DNA from: Reticulitermes speratus
Lineage: Eukaryota > Arthropoda > Insecta > Blattodea > Rhinotermitidae
NCBI GenBank assembly: GCA_021186555.1
Contig: JAJKFL010000013.1
Location: 29,468,743 to 29,532,742, forward strand
Length of the DNA: 64,000 nucleotides
Direction: 5' to 3'
Shown here: piece by piece, positions 55,263 to 64,000 of the stretch
How positions within the stretch are numbered: the stretch's first letter is position 1
How the letters are laid out: each line of letters begins with the position of its first letter
The notes under the pieces: generated by a model
The model's input: only the letters and a program-made list of their open reading frames with translations
Told to the model about the DNA's origin: nothing
Database searches by the model: none
Position numbers and translations under genes: made by a program

Positions 55263-56170
55263 TCCTCGACTTCACCAGCAGGTCCCACATCTGACAGTTC
55301 TAACAACAGGTCCCAACTCTGACAACTGTAACAACAGGTCCCAGATAAAGCAATTTTAACAGCATTCCGAAATCTGACAATTCTAACAACAGGTCCCAAC
55401 TCTGACAACTGTAACAACAGGTCCCAGATAAAGCAATTTTAACAGCATTCCGAAATCTGACAATTCTAACAACAGGTCCCAACTCTGACAACTGTAACAA
55501 CAGGTCCCAGATAAAGCAATTTTAACAGCATTCCGAAATCTGACAATTCTAACAACAGGTCCCAACTCTGACAACTGTAACAACAGGTCCCAGATAAAGC
55601 AATTTTAACAGCATTCCAAAATCTGACAATTCTAACAACAGGTCCCAACTCTGACAACTGTAACAACAGGTCCCAGATAAAGCAATTTTAACAGCATTCC
55701 GAAGTCTGACAATTCTAACAACAGGTCCCAACTCTGACAACTGTAACAACAGGTCCCAGATAAAGCAATTTTAACAGCATTCCGAAATCTGACAATTCTA
55801 ACAACAGGTCCCAACTCTGACAACTGTAACAACAGGTCCCAGATAAAGCAATTTTAACAGCATTCCGAAGTCTGACAATTCTAACAACAGGTCCCAACTC
55901 TGACAACTGTAACAACAGGTCCCAGATAAAGCAATTTTAACAGCATTCCGAAATCTGACAATTCTAACAACAGGTCCCAACTCTGACAACTGTAACAACA
56001 GGTCCCAGATAAAGCAATTTTAACAGCATTCCGAAATCTGACAATTCTAACAACAGGTCCCAACTCTGACAACTGTAACAACAGGTCCCATATATGGCAA
56101 TTCTAACAGCATTCCGAAGTCTGACAATTCTAACAACAGGTCCCAACTCTGACAACTGTAACAACAGGTC
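55263..56170. repeat. 83-bp tandem array, about 11 units
   Basis: Units contain TCTAACAACAGGTCCCAACT, CTGACAACTGTAACAACAGG and TCCCAGATAAAGCAATTTTA, nearly identical. A smaller phrase (GACAATTCTAACAACAGGTCC) recurs inside, so the unit is itself built from ~33-bp subunits. Confidence 0.95.
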
Positions 56171-57010
56171 CCAGATCTGACAATTCTAACAACAGGTCCC
56201 AGATCTGAGATTTCTAATAGGTCCAGATCTCACCGTTCTAACATCAGGTCCCAGACATGAGACTTCTAATAGGTGCAGATCTCACAATTCTAACAATATG
56301 TCCCAGATCTGACACTTCTAACATCAGGTCCCAGACATGAGACTTCTAATAGGTGCAGATCTCACAATTCTAACAATATGTCCCAGATCTGACACTTCTA
56401 ACATCAGGTCCAAGACATGAGACTTCTAATAGGTCCAGATCTCACAATTCTAACAATATGTCCCAGATCTGACACTTCTAACATCAGGTCCCAGACATGA
56501 GACTTCTAATAGGTGCAGATCTCACAATTCTAACAATATGTCCCAGATCTGACACTTCTAACATCAGGTCCAAGACATGAGACTTCTAATAGGTCCAGAT
56601 CTCACAATTCTAACAATATGTCCCAGATCTGACACTTCTAACATCAGGTCCCAGACATGAGACTTCTAATAGGTGCAGATCTCACAATTCTAACAATATG
56701 TCCCAGATCTGACACTTCTAACATCAGGTCCAAGACATGAGACTTCTAATAGGTCCAGATCTCACAATTCTAACAATATGTCCCAGATCTGACACTTCTA
56801 ACATCAGGTCCAAGACATGAGACTTCTAATAGGCCCAGATCTCACAATTCTAACAATATGTCCCAGATCTGACACTTCTAACATCAGGTCCCAGACATGA
56901 GACTTCTAATAGGTGCAGATCTCACAATTCTAACAATATGTCGCAGATCTGACAGTTCTAACAACAGGTCCCAGATCTGAGACTTCTAACAGGTTCCATA
57001 TCAGACACTT
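56171..57010. repeat. 80-bp tandem array, about 10 units, related to the 83-bp array
   Basis: Units contain GTCCCAGATCTGACACTTCT, AACATCAGGTCCCAGACATG and TTCTAATAGGTGCAGATCTC. Alternation of AGGTGCAG and AGGTCCAG, and of CCCAGACATG and CCAAGACATG, suggests dimeric higher-order units. Confidence 0.93.
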
Positions 57011-57209
57011 CTAAAGCAGATGTTCAGTCCTAAACTGTTCCAGTCCGAAATGTATCGACGTCTACACGTGATACATTAAGTTCCGTGTACCCTGTATGTG
57101 ACACGTTCTGAATCTACTGATCTGCATATATGTATATTTTTAAGACATCGGACATTTAGGCATTCAATATTGGTGATCCTGAATCGCACCCCGCGTGGCT
57201 ACATTGTAT

Positions 57210-57730
57210 GCGAAATGCTGTACAAGAACGCCTTATGTGGATATCATGTCCGTCTGTCCGTCACGCAGTATCAGCGACTAAACCTTTAGCGGATTTCCTT
57301 GAAATTCGGTATAGGAGTTCCCTACGAAAGGTTGTTCATTCAGCAAGCATGAGTTTCGTGAAAATCCACTCCGTGACAGCCATACTTTACTTAAGGACAT
57401 ACCTAATTGTCAAATTCGGCACGTGAGATCTCCACGTAATGCCGTGGGGGCATTTATGAGTTTCGTGAAAATTCGGTGCAGTGAAAGCCACACTTTGCAT
57501 CACGGCAAAAATTAATTTATATCCGTGCCTTCCACGTCTACTGTCCGATGTGGGTGGAAATCGTTACAACAGATCTGCACAGTGTTGGTGACCAACGGTG
57601 AGTTTCGTGAAAATCGGCGAAGGGAAGGCAGAAATTTTCTTACGGGTGTAAGTGTAATGACACTTGTGTACCATGAGGGCATGATATTTTAAAAGTAAAG
57701 AACGCCTTCGTAAAGTCTGTGTTCTACACG
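57210..57730. repeat. Dispersed repeat with internal modules, copy 2
   Basis: Homologous to 24040-24790 (TCCGTCTGTCCGTCACGCAG, GAAATTCGGTATAGGAG, GAGTTTCGTGAAAATC, AAGTAAAGAACGCCTTCGTA). Class unknown. Confidence 0.65.
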
Positions 57731-57995
57731 GTTCACCGCTCATCTTGTTTTATCATCAGCCCCAATACGGAAACTTATGCCACTGGAATGACACAAACAC
57801 AAACTTTGTGCTTTAGTGTAGGACCTTACGATTTTATACAGCTGTAGATATTTTGAAGATATTCGATCTTTGTTAAATTATATTTTTGTAAATTCGAAAA
57901 CGAGATAATGACAGCTGCATGATACCTGCATGCAGCATTACATTTGACAGGGCAACTGACAGTGAGTGACATTACTTCTGTGAAGTACACTTAAC

Positions 57996-58337
57996 CGGGG
58001 CGCACGTGGTGGCGCAGTTGGTTGAGGCACTGCGCTACAAGCCGGAAGGTCGCGGGTTCGATTCCCGATGGTGTCATTGGATTGACATAATCGGTCGCAC
58101 TATGGCCCTGGGGTCGACTCATCCTCTAACAGAAATGAGTACCACGAATATTTCCTGGGGAGGTAAAGGCGGCCCGTGCGTAGGACTGGCAACCTTACCA
58201 CCTTCATGTGCCGAACGTCTAGAAATTCTGGGAGCCTCAACCTCCTGGAAACCTAAGGGCCTGTCCACGCCTGTAATGGGATTGCTTTACCATTTTATTG
58301 AAGTTAAGACTGATTGCAGCTAAACTTTTCCTCCCTC
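57996..58337 (+). mobile_element. tRNA-derived SINE (family 3), copy 2
   Basis: Head GTGGTGGCGCAGTTGGTTGA and B box GGGTTCGATTCCCGATGG. Better preserved than the copy at 41022. Confidence 0.85.
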
Positions 58338-59330
58338 TAGGGCCGGCCGTAGGCCGACTGCACCGATTTTACGCCATTGGGCCCCGCGCTCATGGGGGAT
58401 TCGCGCATTAGTAATTTTTAAAAGTGGTAAAAAAATAGACCATTTTAATTTTTATTCCTAACTTACGTTAATATACCAAAAGTTATTCCTGTTTTTGCTC
58501 TGCATAATAACTTTTAGGGGCCCGCCACAAGGATCGCAATCGGGCCCCGCGTTTGCTAAGACCGACACTGCTCCCCATATGGGGGGCCTTTATATTTGTA
58601 CAGGGATACTTGTACCTCCATCTGCAGTTTGAAAAGGGACATGAGCATTATTTACACACTTTAAAGAAGTTGCTGCTGGTTCACAAATATCAACCGATGT
58701 ACAACAAAAGACAGCACTTATCAGCGCATGGACTGCGCCGGAGTTCCTGCTAGACCGAACATTAATTCGTGATGTGCTGTGACACACTTGTCTGTACACT
58801 GTACGAGCAGTGTCACACGGTAAGTGATGTGATGTGACACACTTGTCTGTACACTGTACGAGCAGTGTGACACGATAAGTGATGTGCTGTGACACACTTG
58901 TCTGTACACTGTACGAGCAGTGTGACACGATAAGTGATGTGCTGTGACACACTTGTCTGTACACTGTACGAGCAGTGTGACACGATAAGTGATGTGCTGT
59001 GACACATTTGTCTGTACACTGTACGAGCAGTGTGACACGATAAGTGATGTGCTGTGACACACTTGTCTGTACACTGTACGAGCAGTGTGACACGGTAAGT
59101 GATGTGCTGTGACACAGTTGTCTGTACACTGTACGAGCAGTCTGACACGGTAAGTCACGTGGACAGACTGATAACAGAACAGGTCGAGTTTTTGGAACGT
59201 TGAAGGAAGAAACCGGGTGACAAGGAAAGCGAAGCTGTCTGAAGCACCATAAGTATGAATCACCACAGACTGGCTTAAAACAGTAAGATAATAACAAGCA
59301 CACACTGCAGTTTATTGCTGTCTATGATAA
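57996..59330 (-). repeat. Composite repeat unit, copy 2 (inverted)
   Basis: Reverse-complement of 39067-41345: SINE (57996-58337), hAT-like MITE (58338-58570), unique linker, about 7 units of the 55-bp repeat (58773-59155), then the same flank. The ~940-bp length difference equals about 17 repeat units. Confidence 0.9.
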
Positions 59331-59334
59331 ATCT

Positions 59335-60435
59335 TGCGGTTATACAAGACACAGGTAACAGTGCATGCTGCACACAGAACCAACTGTTGAACTGTAAAAT
59401 GTAGCATCGTGGTTCCTGGTAGCCTAACTGCACACACCTAAGCACTGGAAGGAAACGTGGACATTGTACATTATTTTCTGAACTTTTTGTTTCTTAGTGT
59501 CTCTCTTCACAGTTTGACGGGTTTATTGACAATTCTTTCCCGTAATTATGACTTTCTCCTGCATTATGGTTATGAAATATCAACATTTACTTATATAACA
59601 TATGAGGTATTCATGGTGTGGTCTGCTGGCTACCAGCATCAAATCATGAACATTCATTACAGCTCGTGTAATCACTTTTAGGAAAACCCCCACTGATGAT
59701 AACTGGCACACCAATGTATGGATTGTTGCTTACCACAAAAGGGCAGGGTGGTCATGTGGGCAAGAAAGATGTGCCAAGTCCTTGTCACCGTCTCACTGTG
59801 TGTTGTGCATGTGTGCATCTCATCACGTGACCTACCACAATCCATTTCAAAGGATGATATGACTGGTACTGCATTCCATAATGTGTGCACATATTGAAGA
59901 TGTCAGAAAAAGTTCCCCAAGTGTTTTCAATTCAAGCTTGCAAAGAGTGACAGTGTGTCTTATTCAAGACGTAACACAGCCTGTGACTGTCTGTGATCAT
60001 AACTTGTTGTGTGTGTGATGTCATGTGTATCCTGATCAAGACAAAAACATCTGTGATTTGCTGAGTGTGTTGTGTGTTTATCAAGGCATAACACCACGTG
60101 GCATGCTGTGTGGTTTGACACTTGTTGTACGCATTTATAAAGACCTAACAACATTTCTGAATGTTCGTGTATGTTCGGAAGTAAACAGAACCATTTCTGG
60201 CTTTCTGTGTGTTCATTATGTTGCAAAACGATTTTGGGATTTCTTTATGTGGCTGTAGAGCCATTTCAAATCTGGTGTGTGTGTGTGTACATCAAGATGT
60301 ACAACCATTTTATACCTGCTGAGTGTACAGGAAGATGTAGAACCATTTTATACCTGCTGAGTGTACAGGAAGATGTAGAACCATTCCAGACCTGGTGTGT
60401 GTGTGTGTGTGTACATCAAGACGTAGAAACGTTTT
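59335..60435. other. Intergenic DNA with GT-rich stretches
   Basis: No gene seen. Weak tandem similarity (TCAAGACxTAxxACCATTT) from about 59960 grades into the array at 60440. Confidence 0.45.
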
Positions 60436-60439
60436 AACC

Positions 60440-60870
60440 TGGTGGTGTGTGTGTGTGTGAATCAATATTACAACCATTTTAGACCTGGTGTGTGTGTGTC
60501 AATATTACAACCATTTTAGACCTGGTGTGTGTGTGTGTCAATATTACAACCATTTTAGACCTGGTGTGTGTCAATATTACAACCATTTTAGACCTGGTGT
60601 GTGTGTCAATATTACAACCATTTTAGACCTGGTGTGTGTGTCAATATTACAACCATTTTAGACCTGGTGTGGGGTGCGTGTGTGTGTGTTTCAATGTTAC
60701 AACCATTTTAGACCTGGTGTGTGTGTCAATATTACAACCATTTTAGACCTGGTGTGTGTGTCAATATTACAACCATTTTAGACCTGGTGTGTGTGTCAAT
60801 ATTACAACCATTTTAGACCTGGTGTGTGTGTGTGTCAATATTACAACCATTTTAGACCTGGTGCGCGCGT
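60440..60870. repeat. 35-45-bp tandem array with (GT)n, about 11 units
   Basis: Units contain TCAATATTACAACCATTTTA and GACCTGGTGTGTGTG. Unit length varies with the GT run. Confidence 0.92.
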
Positions 60871-61329
60871 GTGTGTGTACATCAAGATATAGAACCATTT
60901 CCAACTTTATACCAGTGTTCATCAAGATGTAACACCATCTGTGACGTACTGAGTGTGTTTGTAAAGACGCAGCACTATTTGTTCACCCATAAACGCGAAC
61001 TAAGCTTTACAGTTCTGGTGGATGAAACAGAACTGCTGCTTATTCATACCATTCACACCAAGTCTCATTTCTCCAAAGTGGTGTAGGGGCAGTGCCAAAA
61101 CATCCTGTTTGAGAATAGTTTCAAGTGCAAGGAAATAAAACAATAAACACTTCACAGCTGTCTACAGTTTTCAACTGAATGCACTGAACTTTATACCTTT
61201 GTGTAGTTCTCTTTAAACTGAATGATTATGTCATATTTTAGTGCATCCAAGTGCCGCAGGTTTCATTCCGGTGTGCCGTACGTAAATACTTGTGGGGTTA
61301 CATTATTCTCTCAGTAGCTTGATGAAGTT

Positions 61330-61790
61330 ACAATTGCCACATCTGGGACATGCTGTAAGAAATGTCTGACCACGGACTTGTTCGTTGGAACCGTAAGATT
61401 TCGGACCTATTAGAACTGTCAGATCTGGGACCTATTGATAGAACTGTGAGACTTGGAACCTGCTGTTAGAATTGCCAGATCTGGAACTTGTTTTTAAAAT
61501 TGTCAGATCTCGGAAATATTAGTACTGTCCAATCTCGAACCTACTGTTAGAACTGCCAGTCTTGGAACCTGCAGTTAGAATTGTCAAATATGGGCCATGT
61601 TACTGGAACCTGGTGTTAGAATAGTCAGATCTGGGATTTGTTGCTTGAACTGCCAGATCTAGGACCTACTGTTAGAACTGTCAGTCTTGGGACCTACTGT
61701 TATAATTGTCAGATCTGGGACCTGTTGTTAGAATTATCAGTCCTCAGACCTACTGTTGGAATTCTCAGACTTGGAAACTGTTGTTAGATC
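61330..61790 (-). repeat. Degenerate array related, inverted, to 55263-57010
   Basis: Phrases such as CAGATCTGGGACCTGTTGTT and AGAACTGTCAG are reverse complements of AACAACAGGTCCCAGATCTG and CTGACAGTTCT. Units of about 30-35 bp, 15-25% diverged. Confidence 0.75.
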
Positions 61791-61992
61791 ACAAAATAGT
61801 TAAGTAAATGAACAGGGTAGTGTTTCCTAAACTTTTATGCTTGCAGACCCCTTTTGGCTTCGAAAAATAACCACGTATCCTCACACCCCTGCTCACGTAA
61901 ATACAGAGTATCTGGATCATGGTATCCAAAATTAGACATTTATATCTCAGAACTGATTTCAGGTAGCTACGAATACATACCAGTAGCATACG

Positions 61993-62030
61993 TAACAATG
62001 CATTGCATGATTTCATGCAATGCATTGTTA
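61993..62030. repeat. Perfect 18-bp inverted repeat with 2-nt spacer
   Basis: TAACAATGCATTGCATGA (61993-62010), TT, then TCATGCAATGCATTGTTA (62013-62030). No U tract follows, so it is not a typical terminator. Confidence 0.95.
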
Positions 62031-62149
62031 TGCATAGTGATGAAGATGGTATTGTGCGAGGTGCTAGTGCACGCAGTGCGCCTAGTGTTACGAATGCAAG
62101 TCATATGAACCATGTGAGTGCAGTTCGGGGTACTTGTGGTCGTTTATTT

Positions 62150-63210
62150 ATAGGGGCAAAGACACAGTATTCCATACAGCATTCATTTCAGGCGACAATA
62201 AAAACAGCGGCAACTGTGGGAGCCATTGCTGAAAAAGGGCTACACGTTGTGGGTGGACAATTTTTATAACTCGCCAGCTCTGGCTCAAAAACTAAAGTCC
62301 TTGAACACTGACTGTGTTGGAACCCTACGCCTAAATCGAGAAGACGTTCCAAAAACAGTGAAAGAAAAGAGGCTAACGAAAGGAGAGCTGATAGCTCAAC
62401 ATTCAGGGCCTATGTCCGTCCTAAAGTGGCGTGACAAAACAGAATTGACAGTGATTCCAACTTATCACTGGGAGGAAACAAGAAAACAGTTAACAAAACG
62501 TGGACAGGAAAAGAAAAAGGCTATATCAGTGCTAGATTACAACGAAAACATGGGAGGCGTTGATCTAAAAGACCAACTCCTTCAACCATATATTTTGGAA
62601 ATAAAGAAATTGACTAAATCGTACATAAAAATGCTTAGGAGATTGCTCAATGTCACCACTCTAAATCGTAGATAATATGCCGTGCAAATTCAGGCCAGTC
62701 TAATATGGATCATTTTAAACTCAGAGTGGATCTGATACAGGCTCTGCTTATTGAACGTGGCAGTGAAACTGAAAGGACAGTGCAAGGCCATCATTCCAGT
62801 GACAAAAATGTGCCGCGACTGCTCGAAAGACATTTCACCGAAAGAATACCACTTAAAGAGAAAACGGCCAGGCCAGCAAAAAGGTGTGTGGTGTGCTGCA
62901 AACACAACAAAAGGAAGGAGACAGTGTTTGAGTGCCCTGACTGTCAGGCTGGACTTTGTCTTGAGGGCTGTTTCAAGACATTTCACACCAAGCTAAATTT
63001 TTAGGTAAGATTTTATTGCATATTTGAAAAGATTAGAGGTTACTGAATATTTTGGCGCATTTTGTGCATTTTCATCGAAATCCAACGATTATTAACAAAA
63101 ATATACCATTCTGAATAAACTGTTCCACAATTAGGCTCAAAATTTAAATACCCTGCAGAAAATCATCCCACTGCCCAGTATGAACAGGGATTTAAATACT
63201 TCCATGCTGA
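62150..63210 (+). mobile_element. piggyBac-family element, truncated
   Basis: Contains the C-terminal half of a piggyBac transposase (next entry). A possible right end is CCATGCTGAGGGTTTAAAC at 63200-63218, where piggyBac ends would show GGG before TTAA. No left end is found. Confidence 0.6.
62226..63004 (+). pseudogene. piggyBac transposase, C-terminal half, frameshifted
   Basis: The frame from 62226 gives KKGYTLWVDNFYNSPALAQK, TDCVGTLRLNRE, KGELIAQHSGPMSVLKWRDK, KAISVLDYNENMGGVDLKDQ and MLRRLLNVTTLNRR. The aspartates of WVDNFY and GGVDLKD are the later catalytic positions of the DDD domain. After a stop at 62675 a second frame (to 63004) encodes the cysteine-rich C-terminal finger, with CVVCCKHNKRKET, CPDC, CLEGC and FHT. 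The N-terminal half with the first aspartate is absent or unrecognisable, so it is inactive. Confidence 0.9.
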
Positions 63211-64000
63211 GGGTTTAAACCTGACAATTCTGTTCTTCTGGCATATGAGACTGCATCATATCCCAGAAGAACAGAACGTAATCATCGGCTACACCGCGGT
63301 CAAACACTCAAAACCTCATAACATTAAACTGTATAAATCAGAACCTACACTAGGATATGCCCTTTCACCCTGCATAACGACAGCATGAGTACTGGAACAG
63401 CCTATTTGCAATTCGCTGGTATGTAATTGTACCCAGACCTACTCAACTGTCTATATAATATGAATTTCACATCACATAAACAGCAGCAGCACCACATCAA
63501 ACATTATTTTTGTCCATTTACCATTTCTGACAGCCAAGTACTGTTTCTGAAATATACAGGACTGTGCCACAAAGAAGGTTGTCCAACTACACATACCACA
63601 TAATTAAGGGTTCTCAGGGTTTATAATTACATATGTGTGTCTATGCATAGTTCTGAAATTATATTTTTAAAAGCTCTTATTATGTAAATCTGCATAATTC
63701 ATATCTTTTAAAATTCAAATTTTTAGGACGTTTTGAATGATAATGTTTACGTAATATATATCTGCCCTCTTGGCATAAATGTGAATACCACTTAATTAGC
63801 CAACAGCAATGTTACATTTCACGTAAAATTTATCTGAACAACGGTCAAGGTCGAATGAAACACCTCATATGGTTTATGTGCAAAAATACAATTTTGTTAA
63901 AAATTACTCACATTACACCATACTCTATTACAGAATAAATATAGGCAAAGCAAACTGATATGTGTGTGTTAATATTGCTAATGTGAAAAATCATTCTAAA
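63005..64000. other. AT-rich intergenic DNA
   Basis: No gene seen. 63243-63300 carries the phrase CATATCCCAGAAGAAC and CGGCTACACCGCGG, a scrap of the subfamily B hairpin element. Confidence 0.45.

Noticed and set aside
55263..57010. CRISPR-like regularly spaced repeats
   Set aside because: Units are contiguous with no unique spacers, and the DNA is clearly eukaryotic; the same holds for all other arrays.
57996..58070. tRNA gene
   Set aside because: A and B boxes are present, but the sequence runs on into a SINE body with a second copy and does not fold into a complete cloverleaf with paired acceptor ends.
39067..59330. A single 20-kb giant transposon with long inverted ends
   Set aside because: No transposase or shared target duplication for the whole span, and the interior is made of unrelated insertions; kept only as an inverted duplication.

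Overview
This is eukaryotic, almost certainly insect, DNA: intron-split coding exons, five copies of a tRNA-derived SINE, several non-LTR retrotransposon fragments, mariner/Tc1, hAT, PIF/Harbinger and piggyBac remnants, and an exceptional load of tandem arrays. The repeat load and the LINE types suggest a large-genome insect such as a cockroach or termite; that placement is inference.

Only one host gene is convincing. A homologue of TAB2/TAB3, the ubiquitin-binding adaptor of the TAK1 kinase, lies on the minus strand from 35821 down to 7957. Five coding exons (35783-35670, 32786-32150, 12729-12563, 11320-11128, 8177-7957) carry an N-terminal CUE domain, a proline/serine-rich middle, a coiled coil and a C-terminal NZF zinc finger. 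Splice phases agree at every junction and give a 443-residue protein. About 27 kb of the window is introns of this gene, filled with repeats; the second intron alone is 19.4 kb.

Layout. 0-8 kb: 3' flank of the gene with a Tc1/mariner-like remnant. 8-12.7 kb: last exons, an internally deleted mariner, and a 135-bp tandem array built from the 3' end of a LINE. 12.7-32 kb: giant intron with a SINE, LINE fragments, hairpin repeats, a 63-bp satellite, three copies of an hAT-like MITE and a 114-bp array. 32-36 kb: first exons. 36-64 kb: upstream intergenic DNA with SINEs, arrays of 41, 55, 42, 51, 83 and 80 bp, a 5'-truncated CR1/Jockey-like LINE, a foldback element, a Harbinger MITE, a 16-kb-spaced inverted duplication, and a decayed piggyBac transposase.

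The most unusual signal is a family of short dispersed repeats carrying a hairpin that matches the conserved hammerhead-ribozyme core (CTGANGA, stem II, GAAAC). I see about 20 copies, many in inverted pairs. One 103-bp copy is flanked by a perfect 15-bp target duplication, and a 726-bp foldback carrying two inverted motifs is flanked by a 14-bp duplication. The 63-bp satellite and probably the 45-bp array derive from the same family. I do not see a convincing stem I, so ribozyme activity is a hypothesis.
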